A stretch of DNA of 64,000 bases from Tenodera sinensis (lineage: Eukaryota > Arthropoda > Insecta > Mantodea > Mantidae): NCBI GenBank assembly GCA_030765045.1, contig CM060962.1, forward strand, positions 166,994,194 through 167,058,193, read 5' to 3'. Below are positions 1 through 10,344 of the stretch, piece by piece. The position numbers were made by a program, and so were the translations under genes. How positions within the stretch are numbered: position 1 is the first letter of the stretch; every line of letters begins with the position of its first letter. Below the pieces are notes generated by a model. It saw nothing but the letters and a program-made list of their open reading frames with translations, searched no databases and was not told the origin of the DNA.

Positions 1-130
1 CGGCGCGCAACAAATGCACTCAAGGTCAAGCAGCAAGGTCAACAATCGAGCAGCAACACAAAGGGTTTTCAGAGTATTCAAGAAGCGTCCGGCAGCCGGG
101 GTGTTTGTAGAAGTTCGAGAAAGGTCCCTG

Positions 131-153
131 TTACGTCACCCTTGCTATATAAG
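131..153 (+). promoter_or_regulatory. LTR core promoter: CRE-like site plus TATA box
   Basis: TTACGTCA at 131-138 resembles a cAMP-response element and lies 15 bases (start to start) before TATATAAG at 146-153. The other LTR has a perfect TGACGTCA with exactly the same spacing, which supports a real promoter module. Binding by a CREB/ATF-type factor is inferred. Confidence 0.5.
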
Positions 154-220
154 GAAACGAGGCAACGAGTTAGAGTAGCAGTGAGTGAGTTACAGACAGG
201 ACTCAGTCAGTTCTTAATTT

Positions 221-245
221 GAGAGAGACAGACAGAGAGAGAGAG

Positions 246-292
<47 letters not shown>
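221..292 (+). repeat. GA then GT dinucleotide microsatellite
   Basis: Imperfect GA repeats run directly into about 20 GT units inside the LTR transcript region. The minus-strand reading frame here, rich in His-Thr, is only a translation of this repeat. Confidence 0.95.
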
Positions 293-294
<2 letters not shown>

Positions 295-559
295 GCTGCG
301 TGTGTCGTCGCATCATGGAGGAAGATAGCAAACCAGTTATAAGGGTTGAGAGACTGCATCATCAGATTTAGTGTTTGAGTGACAGAGAAAGTAAGGGATA
401 GTTCAAGGTTAAGGGAAGAAAACAGAGTGAGTTCTAATATCCCGATATAGACTGTGTCAACGGTAATAAAAGAGAACTGTATTATTGTGCAAAAGTTTTT
501 GAAGGAGAATAAGTAACAGGAAAAGTAATTGGACTGGGTAGTTGTCCTTTTAGCCACAC

Positions 560-601
560 TGGTGTCAGGAGTGGGATTCGTCGAATTGTCAAATTGTTAC
601 A
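560..601 (+). other. tRNA-Leu primer-binding site and leader
   Basis: TGGTGTCAGGAGTGGGATTC starts one base after the LTR end. It is the complement of a typical tRNA-Leu 3' end including CCA, so it is the minus-strand primer-binding site of the retroelement. About 20 further bases are shared with the leader at 4253-4280, and similarity then stops. Confidence 0.75.
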
Positions 602-1369
602 ATATTATAGGTGTAGTACCATATCACAAAAACATGCCTAACGGGAGAGGAAGTAGACATTTTCCAGCAGGAGGCACGTAAGAGGATTTAGACACTAACT
701 GGCATTCTTTCTCGATAATTTTGTGGAATAAAAATACAAATGTTGTTCTCATTCTTTTATTTGCATGATCGTTAAAAAATTCCTCTCAACGGTGAACCGG
801 TGGAAAATTTTCTGAGGGTGGCAATTATGAGCTTTTTCAACAAGAATGGTCCTGTTTTCTCGATGATTTAGCTGAATAAAGGAATAAATGTTCTCCTTAT
901 CGTTATTTTAGGGATGCCAACACACAAAGCCTTTCCTAACAGAAGATGGGGTTGAAAAGCATTCGATGGGAGCCTCTTCAGTGTGAACAGGAAATTTGGT
1001 GTACATATTTCTAAGGACAGAAGTAAAAATATTGTTGGGGTGCCACACTCCTACCGGCAGAGGGATGGAGATTGTTCTGTGGAAGCCAACTTTGATCAAT
1101 AAACGTATAAATAAAAACACCCACACAGAAGGCTGTTTTCATTATTCTACTTGTGATACTAAAGCTACCCCTAAAGAGAGAGGGTGAAAGCTTTTTCTGA
1201 AGGTGATATGTTGATATTCTTCACGACAAATGAACCACCTTTCTAAACCTTTGTACTAAGCGAAGAGGAAAACGGTCCCTGCATTTCTTCGCAAAATAAT
1301 TGGGCAAATTTTTAATGGTTCGATAAGAGGCAATTTTGAGACTTTTATGGTAAACATGGACACATTTTT
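602..1369. other. Unassigned AT-rich sequence after the LTR
   Basis: No retroviral-type domain or host exon is recognisable. Two stretches (about 705-760 and 855-905) share wording around 'TTTCTCGATNATTT' and 'AATAAA', suggesting a diverged internal duplication. Open frames are short and unsupported. Confidence 0.4.
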
Positions 1370-2203
1370 ACTTTCTCTACTACATATAGTAAGTAGAGTT
1401 TTATTCGACCCAAAATATCGATGTGGAGATTTCACCGGAAATATATTATGTTTTGAGGTCTCCTGAATCCATAAAATAGCATTTTTAGAAAAAGATCCGT
1501 AAGTGTCTGTGTGCCTGTCTTTGAACATCATATCTCAAAAACGAAAAGTCGGTTAAAAACTAAGGCTGGTATGTCAATTTAATATTTTCAAGGATGCGAC
1601 ACGAAGATTTTGAAGAAAATTCCTCCATCCAAAACTAACATTTACATAAAAGTCATTTTTTAGAATATCAACATTTTAGAAAAATCTATCGATTTGGATT
1701 AAAATGGAATATCTTTAATATATTTTTATGACAAATGAAATGCATATTTTGAATTTTCTGGTTATAGCCTATGTAGTCCTGTTTACTCTTCATGCCGTTT
1801 GCATAATGGTAAACCGTAAGAGATAGACTAAATCTTAGTATACAAAATGTATATCTCCTTAAAACATACAAGTTATGTTCATGTATATTTTTTGTGGAGT
1901 GAACCATTTCGGAGATATTCCTCGTTATTTGGGTGAATTTTGCTTTTTCAAATAGAGGGTCGTTATTCACCTATTTTATCTCTTGATCCTCCAAAGAAAA
2001 CGGAATTTTCAAGTTTTAAAATATTTGACTATCGCTCAAAACCTACTGTATTCCCATATTCCCCTTGCACCTACAAGAAAATATGCAAAACGATAATTTC
2101 TGTAAATGTTTATCTCGACTAACATGAACAAGGTAGAGCAATAAGAGTTTGTAAGAATAGTTAGTACAGGAGTAGAAAAAATCATGTGAGTGCAACACAT
2201 CAG
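1370..2203 (+). repeat. Family A repeat, copy 1
   Basis: This is a near full-length copy of an AT-rich interspersed repeat. Landmarks in order are ACTTTCTCTACT at 1370-1381, a 'GATTTCACCGGAAAT' block, CTCAAAAACGAAAAGTCGGT near 1534, 'GAAAATTCCTCCATC' near 1615, 'GGTAAACCGTAAGAGATAGA' near 1808, 'GAACCATTTCGGAGATATTC' near 1900, 'CCTTGCACCTACAAG' near 2063, and AGTAGAAAAAAT then CATGTGAGTGCAACACATCA at the end. The first and last 12-mers are imperfect reverse complements. No protein is encoded. A non-autonomous DNA element is one reading; a piece of a larger element is another. Confidence 0.8.
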
Positions 2204-2639
2204 TTTCTTCAATTGCTTGCTATTCTAGTACACAACAGTGCAGAAATAAAACCAGTCGTGAAGTTCGGGAGGTGCCAAATAAACATCTGCCTGGTAGGAT
2301 GTGCGTTTTCGGTATTATTGCCCTTGTAAGAGCTTAACTACTGAAATAGTAAGATTGATGCAAAATGGCCAATTTAGGTTTATGGGTCTAGGGACTCTAG
2401 GGTGTTAAGGTGGTAGCTGTCTTTTCAGGGGTAGCTTTCTGTGCTGCTACTCTGCTGGTAGATATTTTTGTATCTGAAAAGTGTTAGGTTGTAATGTTTA
2501 TCTATTGTCCAACTCCAACTGACAGGCGTATAATCGCGTTCAGCTGCCATGCGGGCACCTGGAGCGGAGGTTTTTCAAGCATTCCGTCAGGGAAATAACA
2601 AACGCATTCTTATTGTGTACCGATCTAGAGATATAAATG
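2204..2639. other. No recognised feature
   Basis: Mixed-composition sequence with no repeat or coding signal that I can support. Confidence 0.4.
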
Positions 2640-2870
2640 TTGACCCTTGCGCCTTAGTCATATCGTTCGCTGCAGGGCTGGGACTGGTGCTCACTGAGCG
2701 CGGCTGCTCAAGGCCTTGGACTGATAACTGTATGTTTAGCACAAAAAAAGAAGAAAAAAAAAATGTCGCTCGACCTGTTCTGCGAGTTTCCCAGGCCTGT
2801 TCCACTGGGAGGACCAAAGTTTCGTGTGGTAGCCCCACTGTGAAGTGACGTAGACAGAACAGATAGAATT
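2640..2870 (-). repeat. Family G repeat, copy 1
   Basis: On the minus strand this matches 61081-61262. Both carry 'CAGGCCT', then 'GCTAAACATACAGTT', 'AAGGCC', and 'CAGTGAGCACCAG' in the same order and spacing. The copy contains an internal A/T-rich run (about 2747-2762), also present as a T run in the other copy. Function and class are unknown. The short open frames here are overlapping shadows. Confidence 0.6.
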
Positions 2871-3631
2871 CCTCATCCGCTGTAAACAGGAAGATACACA
2901 TCTACTGCCATACGCCATACTTCATAGGTACAGGGCATCAAAAGGATATTGCGGGCCTTTACGAGTAGCCTTCGATTCCATGGGTGCCAACAAGTTGGCG
3001 CACCACATAGCGTAGAATCATCCCAAGCCTTTGTAAAACAGCACATTCACACTTCCCATACGGCCTTGTAGGCAGCGTGGTCATGAAAAAGAGTGAGGAA
3101 ATTCAAATTTATGTAAAATGTCAGATGTTCCATTTACCAAACTGGATCCTGAAACATGCTTTCATATGAAAAGTCCGCAGTAGAATTCCCGACGGAGAAA
3201 CTGAATACGAGAAAAAAAGATGGGTTTCATCGACGAAATTTGCTACGGGCAGTGTATTTTCTCCGGCGTACGTTGCGTGTCGTAGTGACGTCTACTCCTG
3301 GGAATAGGGGAGATGATAACCTGCAAATATTACAGTTCAATCTATGGTTCCTGAACATTACAAGCCTAATGATAAAATTTGGAAGTTTTACATACATTGG
3401 CCACCAGTATAAATATTGTGAGATAGGAAACCCTGAACCCCATTAAAATATATTGCTTTGCTTTTCCCCTGTTATATGATGACTGTAAATCCAGTTTTCT
3501 GCGTAAACCTAAAGAATCCTGTAGGACTATTTATTGCCTGCTATTCTGATATATCTAATAGTAATATTATGAAAATAGAGAATGTACAACATGACATAAC
3601 GATATACTATTAACTCCACACTTTAACTCAC
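2871..3631. other. No recognised feature
   Basis: The open frame at 3156-3446 (96 residues) shows no family resemblance. The remainder is AT-rich intergenic-type sequence leading up to the second LTR. Confidence 0.4.
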
Positions 3632-4235
3632 TGTGACATCGGGCTCGACTCACAAAAATGGACAGACGGTACCGAGCTACCTCTCACCACATGCCGGGTC
3701 GGCAAGCGAACAAAAACGTTAAAGGTTGCCTCGCGCTACTGCTGTGTGTACGTGACTGTCGACAATCGAAGCGGCAGGAATAAAAGGGGTCGCCAGCGTT
3801 CTCGACACTTCTAGCTGCATCATTTCCGGTGCGTGGGTGTGCGTGGAATAGAGAGGTCCGTGTGACGTCATCCCAAGTATATAAGGAGGCCTGGAAAGAG
3901 CAGTTGAGTGAGTTTTTAGAGTTGAGTTATGGACATGAGTCGGTCAGTAAGTGTGAGACAGCTGTGTGTATGTGTCGTCGTGTGGTACGTCGCGTGCGTC
4001 GTAAGAAGATTCAGTGAGTGTCGCGAGTGATTGTAATGTCGTAATTAAGGTATGAGAGACAGAGAAAGTGAAGAAAAACACTGAAAGGACTGAGGAAAGT
4101 TATGAGAAAAACAGCTGTGATAGCCCGAAAGACTGTAGACTGTGTTACCAATAGGGAAAAAACTATCTGTGGTAACATTTTAGAAGATAATAAAGAGATA
4201 GAAATTTAACCGGGCGGATTTCATCGTTTTGTACA
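3632..4235 (+). mobile_element. Complete LTR (TG...CA), about 604 bp
   Basis: It begins TGTGACAT and ends TGTACA, with a CRE-like site (3863-3870), TATATAAG (3878-3885) and AATAAA (4189-4194) in the expected order, followed by a primer-binding site. It lacks the microsatellite expansion of the LTR at 1-558. No second LTR or coding interior lies downstream, so the element is truncated or has been replaced by other insertions. The short open frame at 3829-4017 lies across the promoter and is not credible as a gene. Confidence 0.7.
3863..3885 (+). promoter_or_regulatory. Perfect CRE palindrome plus TATA box in LTR
   Basis: TGACGTCA at 3863-3870 is the consensus cAMP-response element. TATATAAG follows at 3878-3885. 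The 15-base start-to-start spacing is the same as in the first LTR. Confidence 0.55.
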
Positions 4236-4236
4236 T

Positions 4237-4280
4237 TGGTGTCAGAAGTGAGATTCGTCGAATTGTCAAATTGTTACACC
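4237..4280 (+). other. tRNA-Leu primer-binding site and leader, second LTR
   Basis: TGGTGTCAGAAGTGAGATTC differs by two bases from the site at 560. The following 'GTCGAATTGTCAAATTGTTAC' leader is identical to the first copy, after which the two copies diverge. Confidence 0.7.
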
Positions 4281-5168
4281 ACGAATAAAGAATATTAACT
4301 ATTACATGCAGTGTGTATACTATAAGGCGTCTACAGTAAAGAGATTCTGTCTGAATAATTACGTATCGTGTAGTGTGGCATCCACATGAATTGGGGCTAA
4401 TAGGTCCGAAAAGGCCTTATTAGAATAATTTACATTAGGGACATATGCTACATAACCTCTCTAATTAACGTTAGAGAAAAAAGTTTCTAATTCATTTTCG
4501 TGCTTAAGCCCATCAAAATCAATATCATTACTCTATCAAAAGATCTGAACTCGCAGTAACAATTGTTGGAGTCCCCCGAAATGCTACAAGTGTTTTATTT
4601 AAAGTAACTATCGCCAGTTTGAAAGAAGCAGGGTGGTTCATGATCAGTATAGCCGCTGTTCATAACGCTCATCTACTAAATTAAGCTTCTGTGGTCGTCT
4701 GTAGAGATCGCTGGATTTTAACTTCGTTATTTCTGTCTTCTCGAGGGTTAATCTAGGCGTAAATTTTTGTCAAATTATGCCTGGACGGACAAAATCAAAT
4801 CATACGGGAAGGATGGAATGTCTGGTGTATAACAAAATTGTGCCTCAGGTACACCCAACATATCATGAAGGTATATCAGTAAACTGTCTTAGGTGTGCTC
4901 AAAAAGGAAAAATGCATTGGGACTCATTTATCAGGACAATCTACCTTGGTTTAGAAACACAATTTATTCCAAATTTTAGAATGAGATAGGAAATTACTCT
5001 ATATTATGTTCAAGAGTGCTAGCAGAAACTAAATACCCAACAACAGGAAAAAGAAATATTTTTGTAAAACATTCGCTTTATGAAGAAGTAACTGGTCTTT
5101 GCCACCATTCCATGAAATGTAGTACCTGCCGTAGAAAAGATTATTGGTTATTATTTAGAATTTTAGAC
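4281..5168. other. No recognised feature
   Basis: A 70-codon frame at 4777-4989 has no recognisable domain. No gag-like zinc knuckle or protease motif is seen after the leader. Confidence 0.4.
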
Positions 5169-5485
5169 CGCCTCCGTAGCGCAGTGGTAGCGCGCCTGCC
5201 TGTGGCGCGGAGGACCCGGGTTCGATCCCCGGTACCGGCATGGGATTTTTCCCCCGCTGGGAGGTCTGGTACGGGGTGCACTCAGCCTCGTTACCCTGGG
5301 GGGCCAATTGAGGAGCTATCCTGATAGAAAGGTAGCGTCCCTAAAAGGTCAAAGTAGTCGCCTTACGGTCGGGGGAGTCGGCGTGCTGACCCCCGCCACC
5401 CCCAACCTGCACTCCTCCGTGGCCTTGGCTGCGGCTGGAGGACGCAGCGGCCGGGCGATGAGGGTAACCTCTGAATAAGGGGAAG
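5169..5485 (+). mobile_element. tRNA-derived SINE, family SINE-D, full head
   Basis: Internal pol III promoter boxes are visible: box A TAGCGCAGTGG at 5177-5187 and box B GGTTCGATCCC at 5219-5229, 42 bases apart as in a tRNA gene. The body has the family landmarks 'GGGGTGCACTCAGCCTC', 'GGGCCAATTGAGGAG', 'GCTGACC', 'CTGCACTCC' and 'GACGCAGCGGCCGGGCG'. SINEs are transcribed by RNA polymerase III and mobilised by LINE enzymes. Other copies lie at 22292-22660, 30045-30379, 40207-40520 (minus) and 57243-57412. A head-less SINE-T1 follows about 90 bases downstream. Confidence 0.8.
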
Positions 5486-5574
5486 ACACCCTAGGGAAAT
5501 TTAGAATTTTAGGTGTAACACTGTGCGAGTCATCTCCGCGATAACGTGTGAGGCTAAGGATTAGATTCCCCTCG

Positions 5575-5995
5575 AGCACCCTCTTTGGCCTTGGGTACTT
5601 TGTGGTTTTCCCTGGACGGTAGGCGAATGCTGAGATGTTCTCTCGGCTATCACGATTTCCGGTTCCTCCTTTCCCTTTCATTTGTTTTCCCTCATTCAGG
5701 GGTGCTTCTAGGTTTCGTGGTGCGGGGCGCTCCCGGACAGATGGCACAGATGCTTGCTCCAAGGAAAGAGTATCCCCCACGAACACTAGAGGGCTGCCTC
5801 GTTCCACGTCTTCTCTGGGCAGCTCCATTTGTGGGTCGGGTCTTTGAGCCACAAAATGTTAGATACTTCTGAGCGTCTCTCTGGCCTGTCTGCCTGTGAT
5901 TTGTAGCCTCCTATGATTCCTTAATTTCATCGCTTTCTCCTGGGGATGGTAACCGCAATAGATCTCAGTAGGTTGGAGTGCGCGAGCTGTGTACA
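5575..5995 (+). mobile_element. SINE body, family SINE-T1, head missing
   Basis: It matches the copy at 51142-51595 along its length: 'GGTTTTCCCTGG', 'AGGCGAATG', 'GTTCCT', 'GGTGCTTC', 'AGGTTTCGTGG', 'GATGCTTGCTCCAAG', 'CTAGAGG', 'TGGGCAG', 'GTAGCCTCCT'. That second copy starts with a tRNA-like head, so this one is 5' truncated. Open frames across it on both strands are non-coding. Confidence 0.65.
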
Positions 5996-7734
5996 GTATG
6001 TTCTATAATTGAGTACATACTAGACAGTACGGCTCTGATGGGTTTACATTATAGTTATGTCATATTACAGGACACACAAATGCACATCTTCTCATGAAGG
6101 TAACACGATTCACATTAAGCCAACTAAGATGTAGTTTCACTGCATGTAGTATGCACAACACCTTTGGTTCAATATTTATATCAGGTATCTCCCAGCATTC
6201 CCACTTGAATATGTGAAGAATATATAAACACGAATCATCGATACATTTTGATGTGATGAGTGGATGAAGTTTTATATTTTAGAATCATAACATAATAACC
6301 AATCATTAACAAACCTTTTGGGTTATGTTTCTCAGCATCAAATCTATTTACTTTTGTGTTCCTAAGCAAAGCATACCTACTCGGACCTTTAAACTGAGCA
6401 GCGAGGAAAGGGTATTTACGCACACTAGTTCGCAGACGACTTTTGGTTTAAGGCTTGGGTGAAGAAAATTGACAGCTGCGACTGATGACGGGAATTTGAA
6501 ATAGGGTCAGCATCTGTAAAGATCCAAGCTGATTTCACAAGCAATTTCTCAGAAGCTTATTGGTGCAACACGATCAAAGAAAAAATTCTTGAAGTAGTGA
6601 GAAATGTTATTGGTGCACCACCAACTTTGAATTTCCTATGTGCCATTTATCATGCTTAAATCTTGTCGCCGAAGTTAAAGTTTCAGCAAGAGGAGCCCAT
6701 CTCTAATTAATCAACATGGCGAAAGGAGGTGACAAGAGAACTTTATACCCTACCTTCCTTTATAGAACACTAGCTCTCCTACCCGACATTACAAGTATGT
6801 ATTCTGTAAATAAAGGTTTGAAAATAAGGATGCGTTCGTTTTTTAAAGTCGCGAATAGCTTAAAATTTTCACTCATACCAAATCGGTAACATAGTGTAAA
6901 TTCGTATATACGGGATCTAAAAAATGTGTAGCTAGCTTTTTTATTTTTTGAAGTTGTAAGGTATATTATAATTCCCGCCAAGTTCTATAGTTCAATTTTA
7001 TGAGGTTATTCCCTGGACAAACGTTGCGGTTTTGTCTATAAGGGGTTGAAAATAACGGTAAGTATAGTATTTTTAAAAATACGTCCCTATATTGGAAGTT
7101 GTAAGTTATCCAACAATGTTTTCCAACTCCTATAGTATAATTGCACAATATTTTTATCAAATGGGTTGAACAGTGCATATTTCTATACAAGAGGTTGAAA
7201 ACATTCCTATATTTCAGACCTTTAAGATAGCCTATTTTGTGTTAAGATACGGATTTTATTATTGTTGAAAGTCAGCTGGACTTCAGTATTGTAAACCGAA
7301 TAAAAGCGAGTAGAGATTTTCGTCAGCGTGCCTGTGCTACGCCACCATGTAGTCGTAGTAGATAAATCGAGCTATTTCGAGAGTCTTCTGTAGTATCGCT
7401 ATTGCTAAAACTACGCACGTATCACATTATGGTAATAAAGACTTCAACAACGTAACACGATATTTTGACTAATGTAACACAGAGATGGCAAAAAGGATCA
7501 AGGAAAAGGCTCATTTCAACGTAAACGACGGTCAAATTCTGATTCCAGTGCCATACCCACAAATGCCCACAAGGAAGTAAGCTTATATAAGGAAATTAAT
7601 AGAATTCCAGCACAGATAAATCGGAGTTCGTGTCAACATAACGTGAAAAACACCAGATATCTGTACATCTGTCTCTTCAAAATTGAAATGCAATTGGCGG
7701 CACTCCTAGTTGCTGAAAGTAGAAAATGGTTTTT
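5996..7734. other. AT-rich sequence with a diverged tandem duplication
   Basis: At about 6951-7240 two units of roughly 146 bases share 'GAAGTTGTAAG', 'CTATAGT', 'TCAATTTTAT/ATAATTGCAC' and 'GGGTTGAA'. A partial third unit may precede them near 6780. Minus-strand frames at 6760-7190 come from this duplication and show no domain. Nothing else is recognised. Confidence 0.4.
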
Positions 7735-7764
7735 GTGATTGGTTCATGGTACTTACAAACTCTT

Positions 7765-8070
7765 CTGGACATAGTAGCAATTCAAGAAACAAAATGGTCA
7801 GGAACAGATGAAATATGGGGTACCAAAACCCATACAATCTTTAGTAGCGGGAAGCCAAAAACATGCAAGAAGGAGGAGTGACATTTATAGTACGAGCCTC
7901 AGCCAAAAGTGAAGTGTTACAGTTCACGACAATAAATTAAAGGTAGGCAACACTACAAGTTAAAACGAGATTCGATAACCTTACAATCGTAAATACATAT
8001 GTCCTAAAGGAAGATAAGGAGCAAATGGTCAAGGATCAATTTTATGCTGAGCTGGAACAAGTACCTATTA
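7765..8070 (+). pseudogene. LINE APE-type endonuclease, N-terminal fragment
   Basis: The frame beginning near 7765 reads DIVAIQETKWSGTDEIWG, containing the catalytic-Glu motif (QETKW) of apurinic-type LINE endonucleases that nick target DNA. Downstream about 8029-8060 reads KDQFYAELEQV, the usual stretch before the GDFN motif, which is not found here. Stops interrupt the frame. Confidence 0.6.
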
Positions 8071-9179
8071 GACCTGATCCCTTCGAACGACGCTAAGATG
8101 AAAAGAGATCTAAATGAGCAAATAGATCAGAACGACATATTTACAGTTTGTTCTCCAGCTCATTGTCCCTGGCAGGAATGTAGCCAACCACTACGTCAGT
8201 AAACAATTCGAGACAAACAGCGATATCGGGAGCAGCAGTTCTGCTCCTAATGGCGTTTATGTTAATGATGCCAACCTTGAAATGTGCATTCCAGCTAGAT
8301 TAAAGTAAAGAACTCGCTCAAAATAGCACAATTTAAATGTTATTTTCAGTTCATGCAGTATATTTAGCTCATAAAACGTAAACGATATCTTCAATTACTC
8401 CGTCTTTTCCCCACTGACCATTTTCTGCCTTTTCTATATTTTTAGAAAACACTGCCAGTCTCTTTCGGTCTTAAGTGATATATTCTCGAGCGTTATATCG
8501 TGCAATTCGTGTAGGAATAAGTCACCTGCAACATTTTTTTAAGTATTCATTTTACCTTGGCCCAAACTAGTCCTATGGGATTAAGATCACCCGTGTATGG
8601 GAGTAAGTAAACGACAGTGTCACCCAATGAAATTAAAATAACCAATAATAACGTTATAACAATTGAGGAAGAATTCAGTCTAACAACTTCTCATTCCCTA
8701 CTGCAGGATCAAAGAATGAACTATTAAAATTTCGGTCAGTTAATAGTATAGTAAGTGCTCCTGCAAGTACAGGTAATGAAAGTAAAAGAAAGAGCCTCTT
8801 TAGGTTTGATTCAACCATCCTATAAAGATCTGTTTTACGCACAGAACTGTCACTCTGACCCCCTTTGTTCTACAACCACAATATCACAGCAGATTTCACA
8901 GCACTCCTAGTTGGAGGATTAACTGCTTCTACATTATCTTTACCATTACTTCCGACATAAAACTAGTGACAAGTACGATTTTACTACTGAAATATACGAG
9001 AAATTAGCAGCGAGTAAACGTAGCACCAATTATATTGAAGGTAAGTTTCCAACATGACCAGCAGAGCAACGTTTGCGCGGATGTTAACAAAACTCCGATT
9101 ACACTGCGTGAAATCTCTCCCCTTCCCCTTATTCCCCTTAGACCATGAGCTGGTGAACAGACAGTAGAGGCACAATTGA

Positions 9180-9430
9180 GAATCATAGGCTACATAAAGA
9201 GACATCTGATAATGGACAGACTAATCGAGGTTGCCAGTGGTAGAAATATCAAAATGTCAACATGTTTCCCTCACAAAGCAGTGAATAGAGAAATGTGGAT
9301 TTCACCAGATGCACAGACACATAACCAAATTGACCATTTGATGATGGAGAGAAAATGGGTATCTAACACCATATGTCAGATTATCTAGAGGAACCAGCTA
9401 TGGATGCGACCACTTCCTAGTAAATGCATA
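9180..9430 (+). pseudogene. LINE endonuclease, C-terminal fragment
   Basis: The translation contains STCFPHKAVNREMWISPD, then HNQIDHLMME, and after a stop CDHFLV near 9401. These correspond to the FPH...TW.SPDG..NQIDH...SDH.LV signature at the end of APE-type endonucleases in RTE-like elements. The final Ser-Asp-His-type triad survives as CDHFLV. The frame breaks at 9388. Confidence 0.65.
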
Positions 9431-9912
9431 ATTAAGGTGCCGTATCAGGAAGACCCGAAGGGAAGGTGTGAGTAGGCCGGGAAAGTATAACATCGGTGAA
9501 TTAAAGAAAAAAGAATTATTAGAAAGATATGAAAAGAGAATGAGCTGGAAAAGCAATTCTAGGTACCGCAGCCACAGTTGAAACCAAGTGGAAAGCGCTA
9601 AGGTTGTGGCAAAGGATACCCTGGGCATATCTGTCAAAAATGACACAAAGGAGTGTTATGATGAGGAATGTTAAAAAGCAGTAGAAGAATGAGATAAAGC
9701 ACACAAAGTAGCATATTTCAGAAACCATCATGTGCGAAGAAACAAGAGGTAGATAATCGGAACAAAATGGTAAGGAGCATGTGTCGTAGAAAGAAGAGAG
9801 AGTACTTAAATGACAAAATGGCATGAATAGTGAAGGAATTTAAGGAAGGCAACACATACATGGCATACAAAGAAGTGAAAGATGTGAAAGAGAGATTTAA
9901 GGCTAGAACAAT

Positions 9913-10344
9913 ATGTGCAAGGATAAGAATGGGCAGCTTCTAGGAGATAAAGAAGGGATCCAGGAGAGATGGAAGGAATACATCAAGCACGTTTTGAATC
10001 CATCTGAAACGGAAGAACAACTACTGACAACCCCAAACAGCAATATGGAAATAAATGAAACACATGTTGAACCACCTTCTGTGCTCGAAGTTAAGCAAGC
10101 TCCACAACAACTGAAGAATAACAAAACGCCGGGTATTGATGGAATCCCAGCAAAACAATGGAAATATGGGGGAATCACACTACAGGAAGCAATACACGAT
10201 CTAATTGCGAGTATGTGGAATACAGAAGAAATGCCCGAAGACTGGCATAAAGATAACATATGTCCGATTTATAAGAAAGGGGATAAGTTAATATGTAGCA
10301 ATTATAGGGGGATTACATTATTGATAACCCGAGGAAACATATAG
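9913..10344 (+). pseudogene. LINE reverse transcriptase, N-terminal fragment (143 codons open)
   Basis: The open frame includes KDKNGQLLGDKEGIQERWKE (linker), NNKTPGIDGIP (motif 0/1), WNTEEMPEDW, and PIYKKGDKLICSNYRGITLL (motif 1). This order is typical of non-LTR reverse transcriptase fingers. The upstream linker is visible in degenerate form from 9430, including CYDEEC and RRKKREYLNDKM. After 10330 the frame ends and the palm motifs (FADD) are missing, so this cannot be active. Confidence 0.8.

Larger units (their letters stand above)
1..558 (+). mobile_element. LTR of an LTR retrotransposon, 5' end outside the window
   Basis: This is the right-hand part of a long terminal repeat. It has a TATATAAG box at 146-153, a GA/GT microsatellite in the transcribed part (221-292), a polyadenylation signal AATAAA at 465-470, and an end in CA at 558. 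One base later comes a primer-binding site. The LTR at 3632-4235 has the same architecture and scattered similarity, so both belong to one family or to sister families. No gag, pol or env reading frame follows, so this is either a 5' LTR of a gutted element or a truncated copy. LTRs supply promoter and polyadenylation signals to the element. Ty3-like versus other superfamilies cannot be decided without pol. Confidence 0.7.
7735..10344 (+). mobile_element. Decayed RTE-like LINE retrotransposon
   Basis: Three homologous blocks lie in order on the plus strand. The first is an endonuclease N-terminal piece (about 7735-8070) that reads DIVAIQETKW. The second is an endonuclease C-terminal piece (about 9180-9430). 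The third is a linker that reads into the start of reverse transcriptase (9430-10344). Stops and frameshifts are numerous. About 1 kb between 8100 and 9170 has no LINE resemblance and is probably an insertion. The copy stops after the first reverse-transcriptase motifs, so the catalytic centre is absent. Assignment to the RTE clade rests on the wording of the motifs. Other APE-endonuclease LINEs remain possible. Confidence 0.7.

Noticed and set aside
5349..5852. 167-codon minus-strand frame with normal-looking composition
   Set aside because: It covers the 3' part of SINE-D and most of SINE-T1, whose second copies do not keep the frame.
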